Both the position numbers and the translations under genes were made by a program. A model generated the notes under the pieces. It was not told the DNA's origin. It searched no databases and worked only from the letters and a program-made list of their open reading frames with translations. DNA of 57,788 bases from NCBI RefSeq assembly GCF_000525855.1, contig NZ_AODE01000032.1:1-57788 (forward strand), read 5' to 3'. This DNA is from Listeria cornellensis FSL F6-0969 (GTDB taxonomy: Bacteria; Bacillota; Bacilli; Lactobacillales; Listeriaceae). Below are positions 8,483 to 18,198 of the stretch, piece after piece. Every line of letters begins with the position of its first letter. Positions within the stretch are counted from its first letter, which is position 1.

Positions 8483-8552
8483 TTTGCCCTCCCTTTCCAC
8501 GTACTACATCAATTATAGCTCGGCATTTTGAACTTAGCAAATTCCACCTATA

Positions 8553-8587
8553 TTAAAAATGACGCCTCACTTTGTAAGCTGAGACGT
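8553..8587 (-). terminator. Terminator of the mannosidase/two-component operon
   Basis: Stem ACGTCTCA / TGAGGCGT with a 10-base loop and a following ATTTTTAA on the minus strand, 10 bases past the stop of the response regulator gene. Confidence 0.65.
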
Positions 8588-8597
8588 AGCGTTTCTC

Positions 8598-10106
8598 CTA
8601 TTGTACTTTCTCCTTTTTGCGGAAGCCATTCGGGGTGTAACCGGTATATTTCTTGAATTGCCGGTAAAAATAGGCCATGTCCGTATAGCCTGATTCTTCG
8701 GCGATTGCTGTCACAGGTTGCTTTGTTGTCATCAGGACTTCTTTGGCATGGTTGACGCGGTATTGATTTAAGTAGTCTGTGAAATGGCTGCCGACTTCTT
8801 TTTGAAAAAGTTGACCGAGGTAGACGGCGTTGATGTGGAACTTGGCTCCTAGCGTTTTCAGCGACATACCTTCTGTGAAATGTTCCGTGACGTGGGAAAT
8901 GATTTTCTGGATAATCGGACTTTTGCTGTTATCGTCATGCTGATTGCGATCGAAAAATGGGTGAATCAGTTCTAGCATCGTTGTTTTAAGTTCGCACGGT
9001 GTTGCTGCGCCGTCCAGTCTGCGAATAGCTTTTAGTAGCTGCTCTGGGTCGGATTCGGACATCATAAGCGCGACTTCGCTGAGCACGCGGATGACTTGGT
9101 GTGGGTCGCTTTCGTAAAGATGTGCCTCCCATTCGCTGAAAAAGCTGTCGAGCCATTCGAGCGTCTTTTCTTTTTCTTGCAAAACGAGGGCGCGCGCTAG
9201 TTGATGTTGGCTGAAATTCGGGCGCCAGCGATGTGGTACAATTTTATCTGCTGAAATGAGTGTGCCTGGTAAGGAAACGAGGCGTTCTTGGAGTAGTTGT
9301 TCGAGCTCACGGAATGCTTTTGGGAAATAGGCGGTTCCAGTTCCGACTTCGCTCATCAAAAAGAAACATTGTTCCACACCGATGAGCGCACCGATTTCTT
9401 CGTATACCGTCGTGATCTGCGCCGCGATTCCAGCATCGTCCTCCGCCATTAAACCGATGAGCAGTTCTTCTTCGGGATTTAGCAACATGAAGGGATATTC
9501 CGCACGTAAACGGCTCTGTAGCTTGCGCCAAACGTCCGCCGTCCGATTCACCTGTCCATACACCGGCTGAATCCACACGAGCGCCGTCCTCATTTCTTTG
9601 GCAAGCGGCATTTTATAAAGTGCCATCCGCTCCTTCCAATCTTCCATTCCAATTCGGTCATTCAGCCAACGCCAAAGCGCATTATCTCGCAAAATATAGT
9701 ATGCTGCATCATCTCCTGTCGTTTGAAAATCGGCTTCTACTTTCTCTTGAATTTGCGTGATTGTTTCGAGTAATTCCGTCTCGTTCAGCGGCTTGAGTAA
9801 ATAATTCTCAATCCCAATCGCGAGTCCTCGTTTCACGTACTCAAATTCTTGAAATCCCGACAAAACAATGAATTTCGTCTCGGGTTGCTCTTTTTTCCAC
9901 GCCTCAATCAGCTGTAAACCGTCCATTTTTGGCATTTTAATATCCGTAATCACGAGATCGCACGGCTCAGTCGCGAAATGCGTCAGCGCCTCCATCCCAT
10001 TTTTCGCCGTTCCGATAATCTCGATTTCCTCATCAAATTCCTGAATTACCGCCTGTAAACCTTGCACAATCAACGGTTCGTCATCTACTAAAAGCATTTT
10101 CAACAT
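8598..10106 (-). CDS. AraC-type response regulator (YesN-like)
   Basis: This 502-aa regulator controls transcription in response to the sensor kinase encoded directly before it. The N-terminal receiver domain has DDEP at residues 8-11, the phospho-acceptor Asp in VITDIKMPKMDG (about residue 55) and the Lys in YLLKPL. A long middle region follows. The C-terminal AraC helix-turn-helix pair ends GYTDMAYFYRQFKKYTGYTP. The start overlaps the kinase gene by 26 bases with AGGGGAGG before it, so the two are translationally coupled. The likely targets are the operon itself and the sugar importer, by analogy with YesMN systems. Confidence 0.92.
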   Translation of the reverse strand: MLKMLLVDDEPLIVQGLQAVIQEFDEEIEIIGTAKNGMEALTHFATEPCDLVITDIKMPKMDGLQLIEAWKKEQPETKFIVLSGFQEFEYVKRGLAIGIENYLLKPLNETELLETITQIQEKVEADFQTTGDDAAYYILRDNALWRWLNDRIGMEDWKERMALYKMPLAKEMRTALVWIQPVYGQVNRTADVWRKLQSRLRAEYPFMLLNPEEELLIGLMAEDDAGIAAQITTVYEEIGALIGVEQCFFLMSEVGTGTAYFPKAFRELEQLLQERLVSLPGTLISADKIVPHRWRPNFSQHQLARALVLQEKEKTLEWLDSFFSEWEAHLYESDPHQVIRVLSEVALMMSESDPEQLLKAIRRLDGAATPCELKTTMLELIHPFFDRNQHDDNSKSPIIQKIISHVTEHFTEGMSLKTLGAKFHINAVYLGQLFQKEVGSHFTDYLNQYRVNHAKEVLMTTKQPVTAIAEESGYTDMAYFYRQFKKYTGYTPNGFRKKEKVQ

Positions 10107-11839
10107 AGTTTTTCCTCCCCTGCGATGTGTACGGAACGCGCAGTGTCACTTCGGTGCCCTGGCCTTCGATGCTCGTAATCGCGAGTCCGTATTGTTCCCC
10201 AAAATAAAGCTGGATACGGCGGTGAATATTCACAAGTCCAATGCGGCCTTGCTCGCCTTTTTCGCCAACTAAATCACTCTGTATTTCGCGCATTTTGTCG
10301 TCTGTAATGCCAAGTCCGTCGTCACGCATCCTCACTTTGAGTACGTCGCCGACTCGTTTCGCGCTGAACGTGAGACTCGTTCGTTTTTCTTCATGTCGCG
10401 CGTATTTGAAGAAATTTTCGACGAGTGGCTGTAGTGTGAATTTTAAAAATGGGTGTTCCAATAGTGGTTCTTCGACTTCTAGGAAAAATGGGACTTCTTG
10501 TTGGTAGCGGAGTTCCATAAATTGGAGATATTGCCGGACGTAGCCTACTTCATCGGCAAGCGTGACCATCTCAATATTGTCGGCGGTGTAGCGCAAAAGC
10601 GTGGATAGGTGGTAAATCATGTTGCTGGTCACCTTCGCGCCTTCTAGCCTCGCGTGCATGCGGATGGCTTCCAAGGAGTTGTAGAGAAAATGGGGCTCGA
10701 CTTGCCCTTGTAGCGCTTTCAACTGGGCTTTCTGTTCCTCAATTTCAAGCGTGTAAACCTGCTTAATGTAGTCGTTAAGGCTGTCCCCCATCTTGTTGAA
10801 ACTCTGACTGATTAATGTGAGTTCATCTTCGCGTTCGTCGACGGGAAGCTTGGCGCGGAGCTCGCCTTTTTCCATTTGATCCATGCCGTTGATGATGACT
10901 TGAATGCGATTAGAATAGCGCTTGCTGATGAAAAAATTAATCGCGATGGAGATTAGGACGAGGCCAACTCCGACGCCGAACAGTGTCCATTGGAGAACGG
11001 GGATGCCGCCGATTTGGCTTTCTGGGATAATGACTTGGCCGAAGACACCGGATGCTTGTTCTTCGGTAGTTTGGATGTAGCCGCTGCCACGACGGTAGCC
11101 GTTTTCTGCATCCTCAGGCGTGATGTCAGGCAGGGTGTGATTGCTGTATAGCGTTTCTTTCGCGCGGTTGTGGACGGCGAATGTGGATTCCGTTTTGGCC
11201 TTTGGAATCAGATCGCCAAGGAATTCTGGGTCGGCATACATCAACACCGTTCCAAGTGGTTGTAGCGTACTCGGATCATTGATGACCTGCTTGAACACGA
11301 GGCTCTCACCTAATCGGAACACGTTTTCCTTATGCGAAACATTTTGTAGTAATTTTTTCTCGCCGTATTTTTCGAAAATTGGTTGCCATTTGCCGTAATT
11401 TGTCGGAAAAGTATACGTGAATTCTTTGTCCGCCGACACGAGTTGCACCGCGATTACATCCTCATCATATGTAAAATAGGACCTCAAAAAAACTCTGCAA
11501 ATCCACGCTGTAAAAGCCTTGCCGCGCGTAATAGTTATCGATGTTTTGCTGAATATACTCGGCGTAATCATGGGTCATCGCAATCTGGACGTCATTCATG
11601 AGATCACTGTTTTTGTAGATTTCCTGCGTCATCGCGACGAGCGCGGCTTCTTTTCGGTCTACCGCAACGAGCTGCGATTCTGAAACCGCTTTCGTTTCTT
11701 GCAACACAGCATCGACTTTTATGTTCGTGTAGTATTTGGATATGAAAAACAGTAATAATCCAACGGTGAACAGCGATGTCAAGGAGAAAATCAATAACAT
11801 GCGCTGAAAAATTCGCCGTTTTCGTTTATTCGTACTCAT
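10081..11839 (-). CDS. Sensor histidine kinase (YesM/LytS-type), one frameshift as read
   Basis: The corrected protein has about 585 aa. It has an N-terminal membrane segment (residues 13-35), an extracellular sensor region of about 250 aa, a second segment near WTLFGVGVGLVLISIAINFF and a HAMP region. The His_kinase domain contains the acceptor motif QVEPHFLYNSLEAIRMHA, and the ATPase domain ends with DDGLGITDDKMRE. The frame breaks at the A7 run 11486-11492; removing one base joins DLQSF to LRSYFTYDED. ATG at 11839 is preferred over an upstream GTG. It pairs with the response regulator and probably senses mannoside sugars or the loaded binding protein. Confidence 0.88.
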
Positions 11840-11863
11840 TTCTGATAACACCCCCAGTCCCCA

Positions 11864-12514
11864 TTATGCCACATTTTGCGCGGATTGGGCTGCTATTTTT
11901 GCTTGCATTTTCTGAAAACGGATGAGATTTACTTTCATCACCCAGTATGCCGGCAAAACACCTGAAATAAAGAGGATGAGCGCTGGGATTTGAGCGATGA
12001 GATACGCCGAGATTCCGAAGCCCGCGATGAGAAGTAGTGAGGTTTTCCAGCTTGTGAAAGCGAGCAAGAACGACTGGATAATGTAGCCTCGTAGCGGATA
12101 AATGAAATGCGCGTAGACAGAGAAATAGTTCACGAGTGCTAGTATCGTCATCGCGAATAAGAAAAACAAGAAGAAATACAGCAAGCTTGATGCTAAGCCA
12201 TTCATTGTCGCAAAAACAATGCGGAGATCCATGTATAAAAATACTAAAATCACCGCGAAACATAAGCCCGCCAAATTAGTCTCTACGAAAGCTTTTTTGT
12301 AGGCTTTCCAAGCTGTCGGCCAAATTGCGATATCGATATCTTTTTGTGACCATTTTCGCGTCACGGTAAAAAGTGCTGCGGTTGCTGGCATGAAGCCGAA
12401 AATGCCGAGTCCTAGAATGACTAAAAACATCCATATGAGGTTCGCCCAGACGAAGCGGATCAACCACTGGCTGGCAACGAAGAATTTATCCATTTTTTCT
12501 ACTTTATTCATCAT
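11864..12514 (-). CDS. YesL-like DUF624 membrane protein
   Basis: This 216-aa protein has about five hydrophobic segments. The start MMNKVEKMDKFFVASQWLIR and the pattern GFMPATAALFTVTRKWSQKD are the hallmarks of the YesL/DUF624 family. These proteins accompany YesMN-type two-component systems and LplABC importers and are probably accessory membrane factors. It lies between the GH125 and kinase genes and 24 bases upstream of the kinase start. An inverted repeat at 12531-12565 separates it from GH125. Confidence 0.85.
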   Translation of the reverse strand: MMNKVEKMDKFFVASQWLIRFVWANLIWMFLVILGLGIFGFMPATAALFTVTRKWSQKDIDIAIWPTAWKAYKKAFVETNLAGLCFAVILVFLYMDLRIVFATMNGLASSLLYFFLFFLFAMTILALVNYFSVYAHFIYPLRGYIIQSFLLAFTSWKTSLLLIAGFGISAYLIAQIPALILFISGVLPAYWVMKVNLIRFQKMQAKIAAQSAQNVA

Positions 12515-12530
12515 ATATCATCCCCTACAA

Positions 12531-12565
12531 CGAAAGAGCGAGCCAAATTAGGCGCACTCTTTTCG
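12531..12565 (-). terminator. Intra-operon hairpin between GH125 and yesL
   Basis: Stem CGAAAGAGCGAGCC / GGCGCACTCTTTTCG, read on the minus strand, with only a short T stretch. It could damp readthrough so that the kinase and regulator are made at lower level than the enzymes. Confidence 0.45.
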
Positions 12566-12569
12566 CATT

Positions 12570-13883
12570 TTATTTTGTATTGTTAGCTAGTGGAGAACCT
12601 TTCACGTAGATGCCGCACAGACTCAGGACAAATTCGCTGAACATCGCGTTCGACCAAGCGAACCATTCGCGGGTGTACTCGTTGTGATTGCTCGCGTTGA
12701 CGCCTTCATGCATGAAACCAGTGCCACCATCCGTCGTTGTCAGCATCTCCAGAATCGCCAATTTTTCCGATAAATTCGTCGCCGTCATCCCTTGCACACT
12801 AAGCGCGATTGGCCACACATAATGATCTGGCGTATGCGGGCTACCAATTCCCATCAACTGACTTCCCTCCACATAAAAAGGATTTTCGCGACTCAAAATA
12901 AATTGCCGTGTTGCGAGGTATTTTGGATCGGTGAAATCGCCAAAACCTAAGTACGGCGCAGCTAGGAGACTCGGAACGTTCGCGTCATCCATGAAATTTT
13001 TGCGTCCAGTTCCATCAACTTCATAGGCGTACATTTCGCCATAATAAGGATGCTCCTGCACCGCAAAATCCTGAATTCCCTGCTCCATTTCCGTTTTTAG
13101 CGTCGCGATTTCCGTGGCAAGATTCGCGTCATTCCAACACACCGCATTGATTTCTTCGAGGTAACCGAGCGCGACCACAGCGAACATATTGCTCGGCACG
13201 AGGTAACCGTAGAGACACGCGTCATCGCTAGGCCGGAAACCGCTCCACGTCATCCCAGTATACGTAACCTCCGTGCCCTTTCCATCGCGGTTCAGCGTAT
13301 CTGATTGGCGCACATCCTCGCGCTCAAATGAATACGGCGACTCCGTTTCATGACGTTGCTCCGTTTTCCAAACATCCAGAATCGCTGCTACACCGTGACG
13401 AAAATCCGTGTCAAAATGCGCCAAACTTCCCGTACTCTGCCACAGCAAATAGCCTAGCTGAATCGGATAACAAAGCGAATCAATCTCGTATTTGCGCTCC
13501 CAAACGTGCGGCGACATCTCCGTCTTATCCGCCTGAAAACCTTTCCCATTCGCCTCCTGATTAAAAGCGTTCGCATACGGGTCCAGTTGCACAAAGCGCA
13601 TCTGCTGCTTCACAAGTCCCGCAATCACTGCCGCCATTTCCGGATCATCCTCCGCCACCATCAAGTACGGCCGAATTTGGCTCGTTGAATCCCGCAACCA
13701 CATCGCTGGAATATCCCCAGTAATCACAAACGGCAATCCTTCCTTCGTCTCCGTCAGCGTCGTAGCATACGTATTTAAAAAGCATTGCTGAAACATTTCC
13801 TGTAACTTTTCATGCTCTGGAAAAACTTCCGCAACCCGATCAATCATTTTCTGAAAACTTTTCGGCACATTTTTCGTCGTCAT
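12570..13883 (-). CDS. GH125 exo-alpha-1,6-mannosidase
   Basis: This 437-aa cytoplasmic glycoside hydrolase of family 125 (pfam Glyco_hydro_125, MUG157-like) removes non-reducing alpha-1,6-linked mannose. Visible markers are GDIPAMWLRDSTSQIRPYL, SFEREDVRQSDTL, TYTGMTWSGFRPSDDACLYG and the C-terminal NEYTREWFAWSNAMFSEFVL. There is no signal peptide, so it would act on imported oligosaccharides. ATG at 13883 overlaps the stop of the GH38 gene (ATGA), and AGAGG lies before it. The two mannosidases are therefore co-translated. Confidence 0.92.
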   Translation of the reverse strand: MTTKNVPKSFQKMIDRVAEVFPEHEKLQEMFQQCFLNTYATTLTETKEGLPFVITGDIPAMWLRDSTSQIRPYLMVAEDDPEMAAVIAGLVKQQMRFVQLDPYANAFNQEANGKGFQADKTEMSPHVWERKYEIDSLCYPIQLGYLLWQSTGSLAHFDTDFRHGVAAILDVWKTEQRHETESPYSFEREDVRQSDTLNRDGKGTEVTYTGMTWSGFRPSDDACLYGYLVPSNMFAVVALGYLEEINAVCWNDANLATEIATLKTEMEQGIQDFAVQEHPYYGEMYAYEVDGTGRKNFMDDANVPSLLAAPYLGFGDFTDPKYLATRQFILSRENPFYVEGSQLMGIGSPHTPDHYVWPIALSVQGMTATNLSEKLAILEMLTTTDGGTGFMHEGVNASNHNEYTREWFAWSNAMFSEFVLSLCGIYVKGSPLANNTK

Positions 13884-16579
13884 TTCCCATCCTCTTTTCT
13901 CCACGTTATAATTTCACTCGGCGCAACCTGCCAACTCCTTGCTAACGCTACATCCGGAACCGCTTCCTCCAAAATCGTCGTTTTGCGCATCTCGTCCAGC
14001 AACGCCATCTCTCGAACCGTCTCACTCACACTATAAAATCGCAAAATTTCCGCATCCCCGCTCGCCGCTCGTTTCCAGCTAGAAAAAATAAGCCCTGGCG
14101 CATCCATCCACATCGCAAATTCCACACGACTCGAAAGCTCCCCATCATGTTGCCCGTCTGCCTGCATAGCCAGTGGTTCCATCTGATACTCATACGCCCA
14201 TTTCGCCGCCTCCGTCCGAAGCGTCTCCTCCACATAAGGCATCACATAAAATTCCGCGACCTGCTCGCCAAACGACTGCGCCTCAGGAGTTGGGAAGTTG
14301 CCCCAATCACCAAGCTCCGAATTCGCACGTAGCAACGTCAAACGAATCTCCGAACCATCCGCGTTCACCTCATACTCCGGCAAGCCACGATTCACCACCA
14401 TCAAGCCACCGACCGCAACAAAAGCCTGCTGCCGCTGATCATTACTCGGGTTTTGCCACTCCTCGCTCACCTGATTCGGCCGTTCCACAATCTCAAAAAC
14501 ACTATCCGCAAAATGCGTCGCACGCGTCGTTCCAGTCGGGAAAATCGCACGCACACGATGATCCGCCACGTTGTTATCCATACGCACATCCACCTTCAGC
14601 GCCTTCGAACCCGACTCAAGCGTCAATCTCGTCCGCACCACAAACTCCCGCAACCGCTCCGATCTCGGCGATACCCGTCCCGGATGCCAGACCACACGCG
14701 CCTTCTCATCCGCAAAAGCCTCCACATCCGCACTCTCCGGCAACATCATCCGATGCGTAATCTCCACCGTTTTGCGAACCTTCGAACTCTCCAAAACCAC
14801 AAGCTCCGCGCCCAAATCCTCCGTCGAAACCCGCAACCCGTCGCCAGTCTCCTTAAACATATACTCATTCCCGATATCGCCCTGATCCACATACACCCCA
14901 AGCCCAGCAAACATTTGCCCCGACTCCTTACAAATCAGCGTATACGAACCATTTTCCGCAATATCCACTTGCAAAAACTTATTCTCCAACCGTTTCGCGT
15001 CATTTTCAACCCTTACAGTCTCATTTTCACCCCGCACAGGTACCGCAAAATACGTCGAAAAACCCATCCGCGGCAAATCCTCCGCAACGAAGCGCACACG
15101 ATACCGCCGCGCAAAATAAGGCTTCCGGAATGCCCGATCCGGCAACTCATAATCGAACTGCATCCCAAGCTCCGTCACGTCCGCATCCACCAAATTCCCG
15201 TCCCGATCTCGAATCTCCAACCGCACACTCGGCAATCCGTCCAAATACGCCGGAATCTCCTCAAACGGCATCTCCGCAAAATACGTCCGCCGAAGCTCCA
15301 CATCCACCGTCACGACCCGCGTCGCCGCATAGCCCGACGTATGAAACACCACAACCGGCACAGCCTCCCCATCCAATTTTGCCGTCGTCGTCGCTCTCGT
15401 ATCCACCCGCCGCACAATCCGCGTCACCTTATCATCCAGAATCGCGCGCGCCGCTTGCTCCGCCTTCATGAACCGCGTCTCCATCTCCCGATGCACCGCG
15501 TCCACGCTACAGCCCGTGATACTATCATGAATCTGATTCTCCATCAGCAATTTCCAGGTAAACTTCAAATACTCCTCCGGGTACGCCGCCGTCCCAGTCC
15601 GCGTCGCCATCACCGCAATCGGCTCAACCTGCTTCTCAAGCAACTGCTGCACCCGCTGATTCGCCTGCTTCAAATACATCCGCGACGAAGCCGTATTCAC
15701 CAATGTCGACCAGCCATCCGTCCGCTGATTCGTAAGCTCCCCCTCAATCACCTGCAAATCCTCACTCGGCAACAATTTCCGCAACTCCGCCACATACTCC
15801 GTAAAATGACTATGCTTGAAATCCACATCCGGATACAACTCCCGCGCCACATCCAGCGCCTCCGGTAAATCCACTTGCACCGGCTGATGATCACACCCAT
15901 TCAAAAACAGCAACGCCCCCGTCGACGCATAATCTGCCACATCCGCAAATCTTTTATCCCAAAATGCCAACGCATCCTCGCGCCGCACCGGAATCTCATT
16001 ACCATTCGAATACCAATTAGCTAGCAACACACCCAAAACCCGCGTCCCATCCGGCGCCTGCCAAAACATTTCCGAAAACGGCGACGTGTAACCGCCCTCA
16101 AAAACCTGATTATTAAACCCAGTCGGCTTCACACCCCGTCCAAAAATCACTGAATCAATCCCGGCCTGCTTCACAAGTTGCGGCGCCTGGCCATAAATCC
16201 CAAACGTATCCGGAAAATAGCCGATTCTCTCCACCGCACCAAACTCCCGCGCATCCTGCATCCCATAAAGAAGATTCCGCACATTCGCCTCACTACTCGT
16301 CAAAAACGCATCCTGCAACATATACCAAGGACCAATCCGCAATTTTCCGTCCCGAACCAAACGCTCCATCCGCGCCCGTGCCCCAGGTTTCACCGCCAAA
16401 TAATCCTCCAACATAATCGTCTGCCCATCCAAATGAAAATACTCAAACCCATCCTTATTCTCCAACAAATCCGCCGTCTCATCAAGCAACGTCACCAACT
16501 TATACCGCAACGTCTCTAGCGGTAAAAACCACTCCCGATCCCAATGCGAATGTGAAATTATGTACGCCGTTTTCTTCAT
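13880..16579 (-). CDS. GH38 alpha-mannosidase
   Basis: This 899-aa cytoplasmic alpha-mannosidase would hydrolyse alpha-mannosides entering through the importer. The N-terminal catalytic domain begins with the zinc-binding motif ISHSHWDREWFLP and contains IGYFPDTFGIYGQAPQLVKQ, which carries the nucleophile Asp. HDSITGCSVDAVHREM lies near residue 350, and the middle and C-terminal beta domains follow. No signal peptide is seen. The start is ATG 16579; a TTG precedes it by one codon. The gene is markedly GC-richer than most neighbours, which opens long antisense frames such as 14453-15868. It is first in the operon, downstream of the promoter at 16647-16675. Confidence 0.94.
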   Translation of the reverse strand: MKKTAYIISHSHWDREWFLPLETLRYKLVTLLDETADLLENKDGFEYFHLDGQTIMLEDYLAVKPGARARMERLVRDGKLRIGPWYMLQDAFLTSSEANVRNLLYGMQDAREFGAVERIGYFPDTFGIYGQAPQLVKQAGIDSVIFGRGVKPTGFNNQVFEGGYTSPFSEMFWQAPDGTRVLGVLLANWYSNGNEIPVRREDALAFWDKRFADVADYASTGALLFLNGCDHQPVQVDLPEALDVARELYPDVDFKHSHFTEYVAELRKLLPSEDLQVIEGELTNQRTDGWSTLVNTASSRMYLKQANQRVQQLLEKQVEPIAVMATRTGTAAYPEEYLKFTWKLLMENQIHDSITGCSVDAVHREMETRFMKAEQAARAILDDKVTRIVRRVDTRATTTAKLDGEAVPVVVFHTSGYAATRVVTVDVELRRTYFAEMPFEEIPAYLDGLPSVRLEIRDRDGNLVDADVTELGMQFDYELPDRAFRKPYFARRYRVRFVAEDLPRMGFSTYFAVPVRGENETVRVENDAKRLENKFLQVDIAENGSYTLICKESGQMFAGLGVYVDQGDIGNEYMFKETGDGLRVSTEDLGAELVVLESSKVRKTVEITHRMMLPESADVEAFADEKARVVWHPGRVSPRSERLREFVVRTRLTLESGSKALKVDVRMDNNVADHRVRAIFPTGTTRATHFADSVFEIVERPNQVSEEWQNPSNDQRQQAFVAVGGLMVVNRGLPEYEVNADGSEIRLTLLRANSELGDWGNFPTPEAQSFGEQVAEFYVMPYVEETLRTEAAKWAYEYQMEPLAMQADGQHDGELSSRVEFAMWMDAPGLIFSSWKRAASGDAEILRFYSVSETVREMALLDEMRKTTILEEAVPDVALARSWQVAPSEIITWRKEDGK

Positions 16580-16646
16580 CAAATTCCGCCCCTCTCACCT
16601 ATCCCAAAACAGTTTTCCAGCCATTTTTGTATTCGTTTTCATTCTC

Positions 16647-16675
16647 AGTATATCGGCCTCCATTTCGAAAATCAA
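16647..16675 (-). promoter_or_regulatory. SigA promoter of the mannosidase operon
   Basis: Minus strand: TTGATT (16675-16670), 17-base spacer, TATACT (16652-16647). It lies about 70 bp upstream of the GH38 start. No clear cre box was found. Confidence 0.7.
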
Positions 16676-16803
16676 TGACCCGAACGCAAGTCCTATGATA
16701 AGTCTATTTTTATGTGTTTTGTCTACCTTTCCAACCCGCCCCACTTCCCATTAAATCCCCAATATGCTACGATAATGCTATCTTTCAAAAAAGGAGTTTT
16801 CCC

Positions 16804-17291
16804 ATGCATATCAAAATCGCTAAGTCCAAAGAAGACAGCCAACATATTTCCGAACTCGCGCATCACATCTGGCACGAACACTACCCTTCCATCATCACCG
16901 AAGAACAAATCGACTACATGTTGCGCAAATTCCAAACCGCCGACACCATATACAGCGAAATAACGAATGGCACCACCTACTTAATGGCCTACAAAGCTCG
17001 ATATTCGTTGGATACGCCGCATTCTATCAAAAAGATGGCGACCTATTCCTAAGCAAACTATATATCGATCCCGCCTACCACAAACAAGGAATCGGCAGGG
17101 AGCTATTCTCTGAAATCCTACATTTCGCACAAAAAAACAACTTGCCAACTATCCGACTCTACGTTAACAAATACAACACCAATTCCATCGAAGCCTATAA
17201 AAAAATGGGATTCATCGTCGAAAAAGCAGTAGTAACCGATGTCGGTGCAGGTTTCATCATGGATGACTATACCATGACCCACACTTTATAA
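16804..17291 (+). CDS. GNAT family N-acetyltransferase, one frameshift as read
   Basis: The corrected protein of 162 aa starts MHIKIAKSKEDSQHISELA with AAAGGAG upstream. The acetyl-CoA motif reads LYIDPAYHKQGIGRELFSEI, and the C-terminal part (NSIEAYKKMGF) is the usual GNAT motif B. The frame breaks near 17000, where adding one base (probably an A in the AAA before GCTCG) restores YKSSIFVGYAAFYQKDGDLF. This is one of the few interruptions that needs an added rather than a removed base. The substrate is unknown. Confidence 0.8.
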
Positions 17292-17303
17292 AACATGAAA
17301 AAA

Positions 17304-17336
17304 GGATAGTTCCCATGACGCATCTGGGTTCTATCC
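17304..17336. terminator. Bidirectional terminator between convergent genes
   Basis: GGATAGTTCCCA / TGGGTTCTATCC stem with A-run on the left and T-run on the right, between the GNAT gene (plus) and the Crp/Fnr gene (minus). Confidence 0.65.
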
Positions 17337-17344
17337 ATTTTCTT

Positions 17345-18017
17345 CTATTTCTTTAAAAAATCTATAGAATTAAATATAAACTGATTTACTTCTCCGTCAA
17401 TGTATCCTTCATCGCTCCAGGTTTTCCAAGTTTGAGCCATTGTTTTAGTACTAATATTTGCATAATTCGAAACGATTTTCTTTGTGAAGCATTTCGCTAA
17501 CACATGCTTCCCATTATTTGAAACTGCATATTTTCCCAACAACTCTATCAAACAATGCTTCAGTCTGAGTTCGCTTGGCTCGCGCATAATCAGACATTGA
17601 TCCACTAAGAAACCATCATGATTCATATTGTTCATATACAAATAGATCCAACCTTCTTGCATACTAAGCAAAAGCTCCACGACAGCCTCACGCCGAAATG
17701 CATAACCACTGCATCTTTCCAATGCCCTAAACGTATATAAACTTTCTTCAATAATGAAAGTATTACTCAAACCCGCAATTTGCTTATCGCCTAAAAAAGA
17801 TATGACTTGTTTATCTCGTTCCAACGATACAATCCCGCTCTCAATGAAGTATACGAATGGGTCTGCCTCTCGTTCTGTTATTAATACGGTTTGTTTCGGT
17901 ATTATTTTCTTGGTATATGGTACTCGATTTTCTAGCAACGTATTCAAAAAAATTATCATAGTTAAATCGTTGACGTATGACACGATGGCTATATAATTCA
18001 ACTAGCATTTCTTGCAT
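17345..18017 (-). CDS. Crp/Fnr-family transcription regulator, one frameshift as read
   Basis: The corrected protein has about 223 aa. The start at 18017 (MQEMLVELYSHRVIRQRFNY) has GAGGGCG upstream. The cyclic-nucleotide-binding-like beta-roll spans roughly residues 30-120 (KKIIPKQTVLITEREADPFV, VYFIESGIVSLERD). The C-terminal winged helix contains VSNYANISTKTMAQTWKTW as recognition region. The frame breaks at the A7 run 17946-17952; removing one base joins YDNF to LNTLLENRVPY. It resembles the PrfA-like Crp/Fnr paralogues common in Listeria. Its targets are unknown. It is a stand-alone gene. Confidence 0.82.
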
Positions 18018-18146
18018 ACTATTCGCCCTCCCCTCTTTTCTATTATTTCTACCGTATTCTAACGATACCATTATTTCTCCCTTAAAAAATAACATATTTC
18101 CTCTAAACAGAGGTAAATTGCATAGATTTTGTTACAGTTTCCAAAA

Positions 18147-18194
18147 TAAAAAAGCAGTTGCAAAACCAAAATTGGTCCATGCAACTACTTTTTG
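18147..18194 (-). terminator. Terminator of the gdpP-rplI-dnaB operon
   Basis: AAAAAGTAGTTGCA / TGCAACTGCTTTTTT stem with T-rich tail on the minus strand, 5 bases past the dnaB stop. Confidence 0.75.
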
Positions 18195-18198
18195 TGTT

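Noticed and set aside
14453-15868. Long plus-strand ORF (471 aa) opposite the GH38 gene
   Set aside because: Composition is Arg/His/Pro-rich nonsense typical of the antisense of a GC-rich gene. It has no ribosome-binding site, and the opposite strand has clear GH38 motifs.
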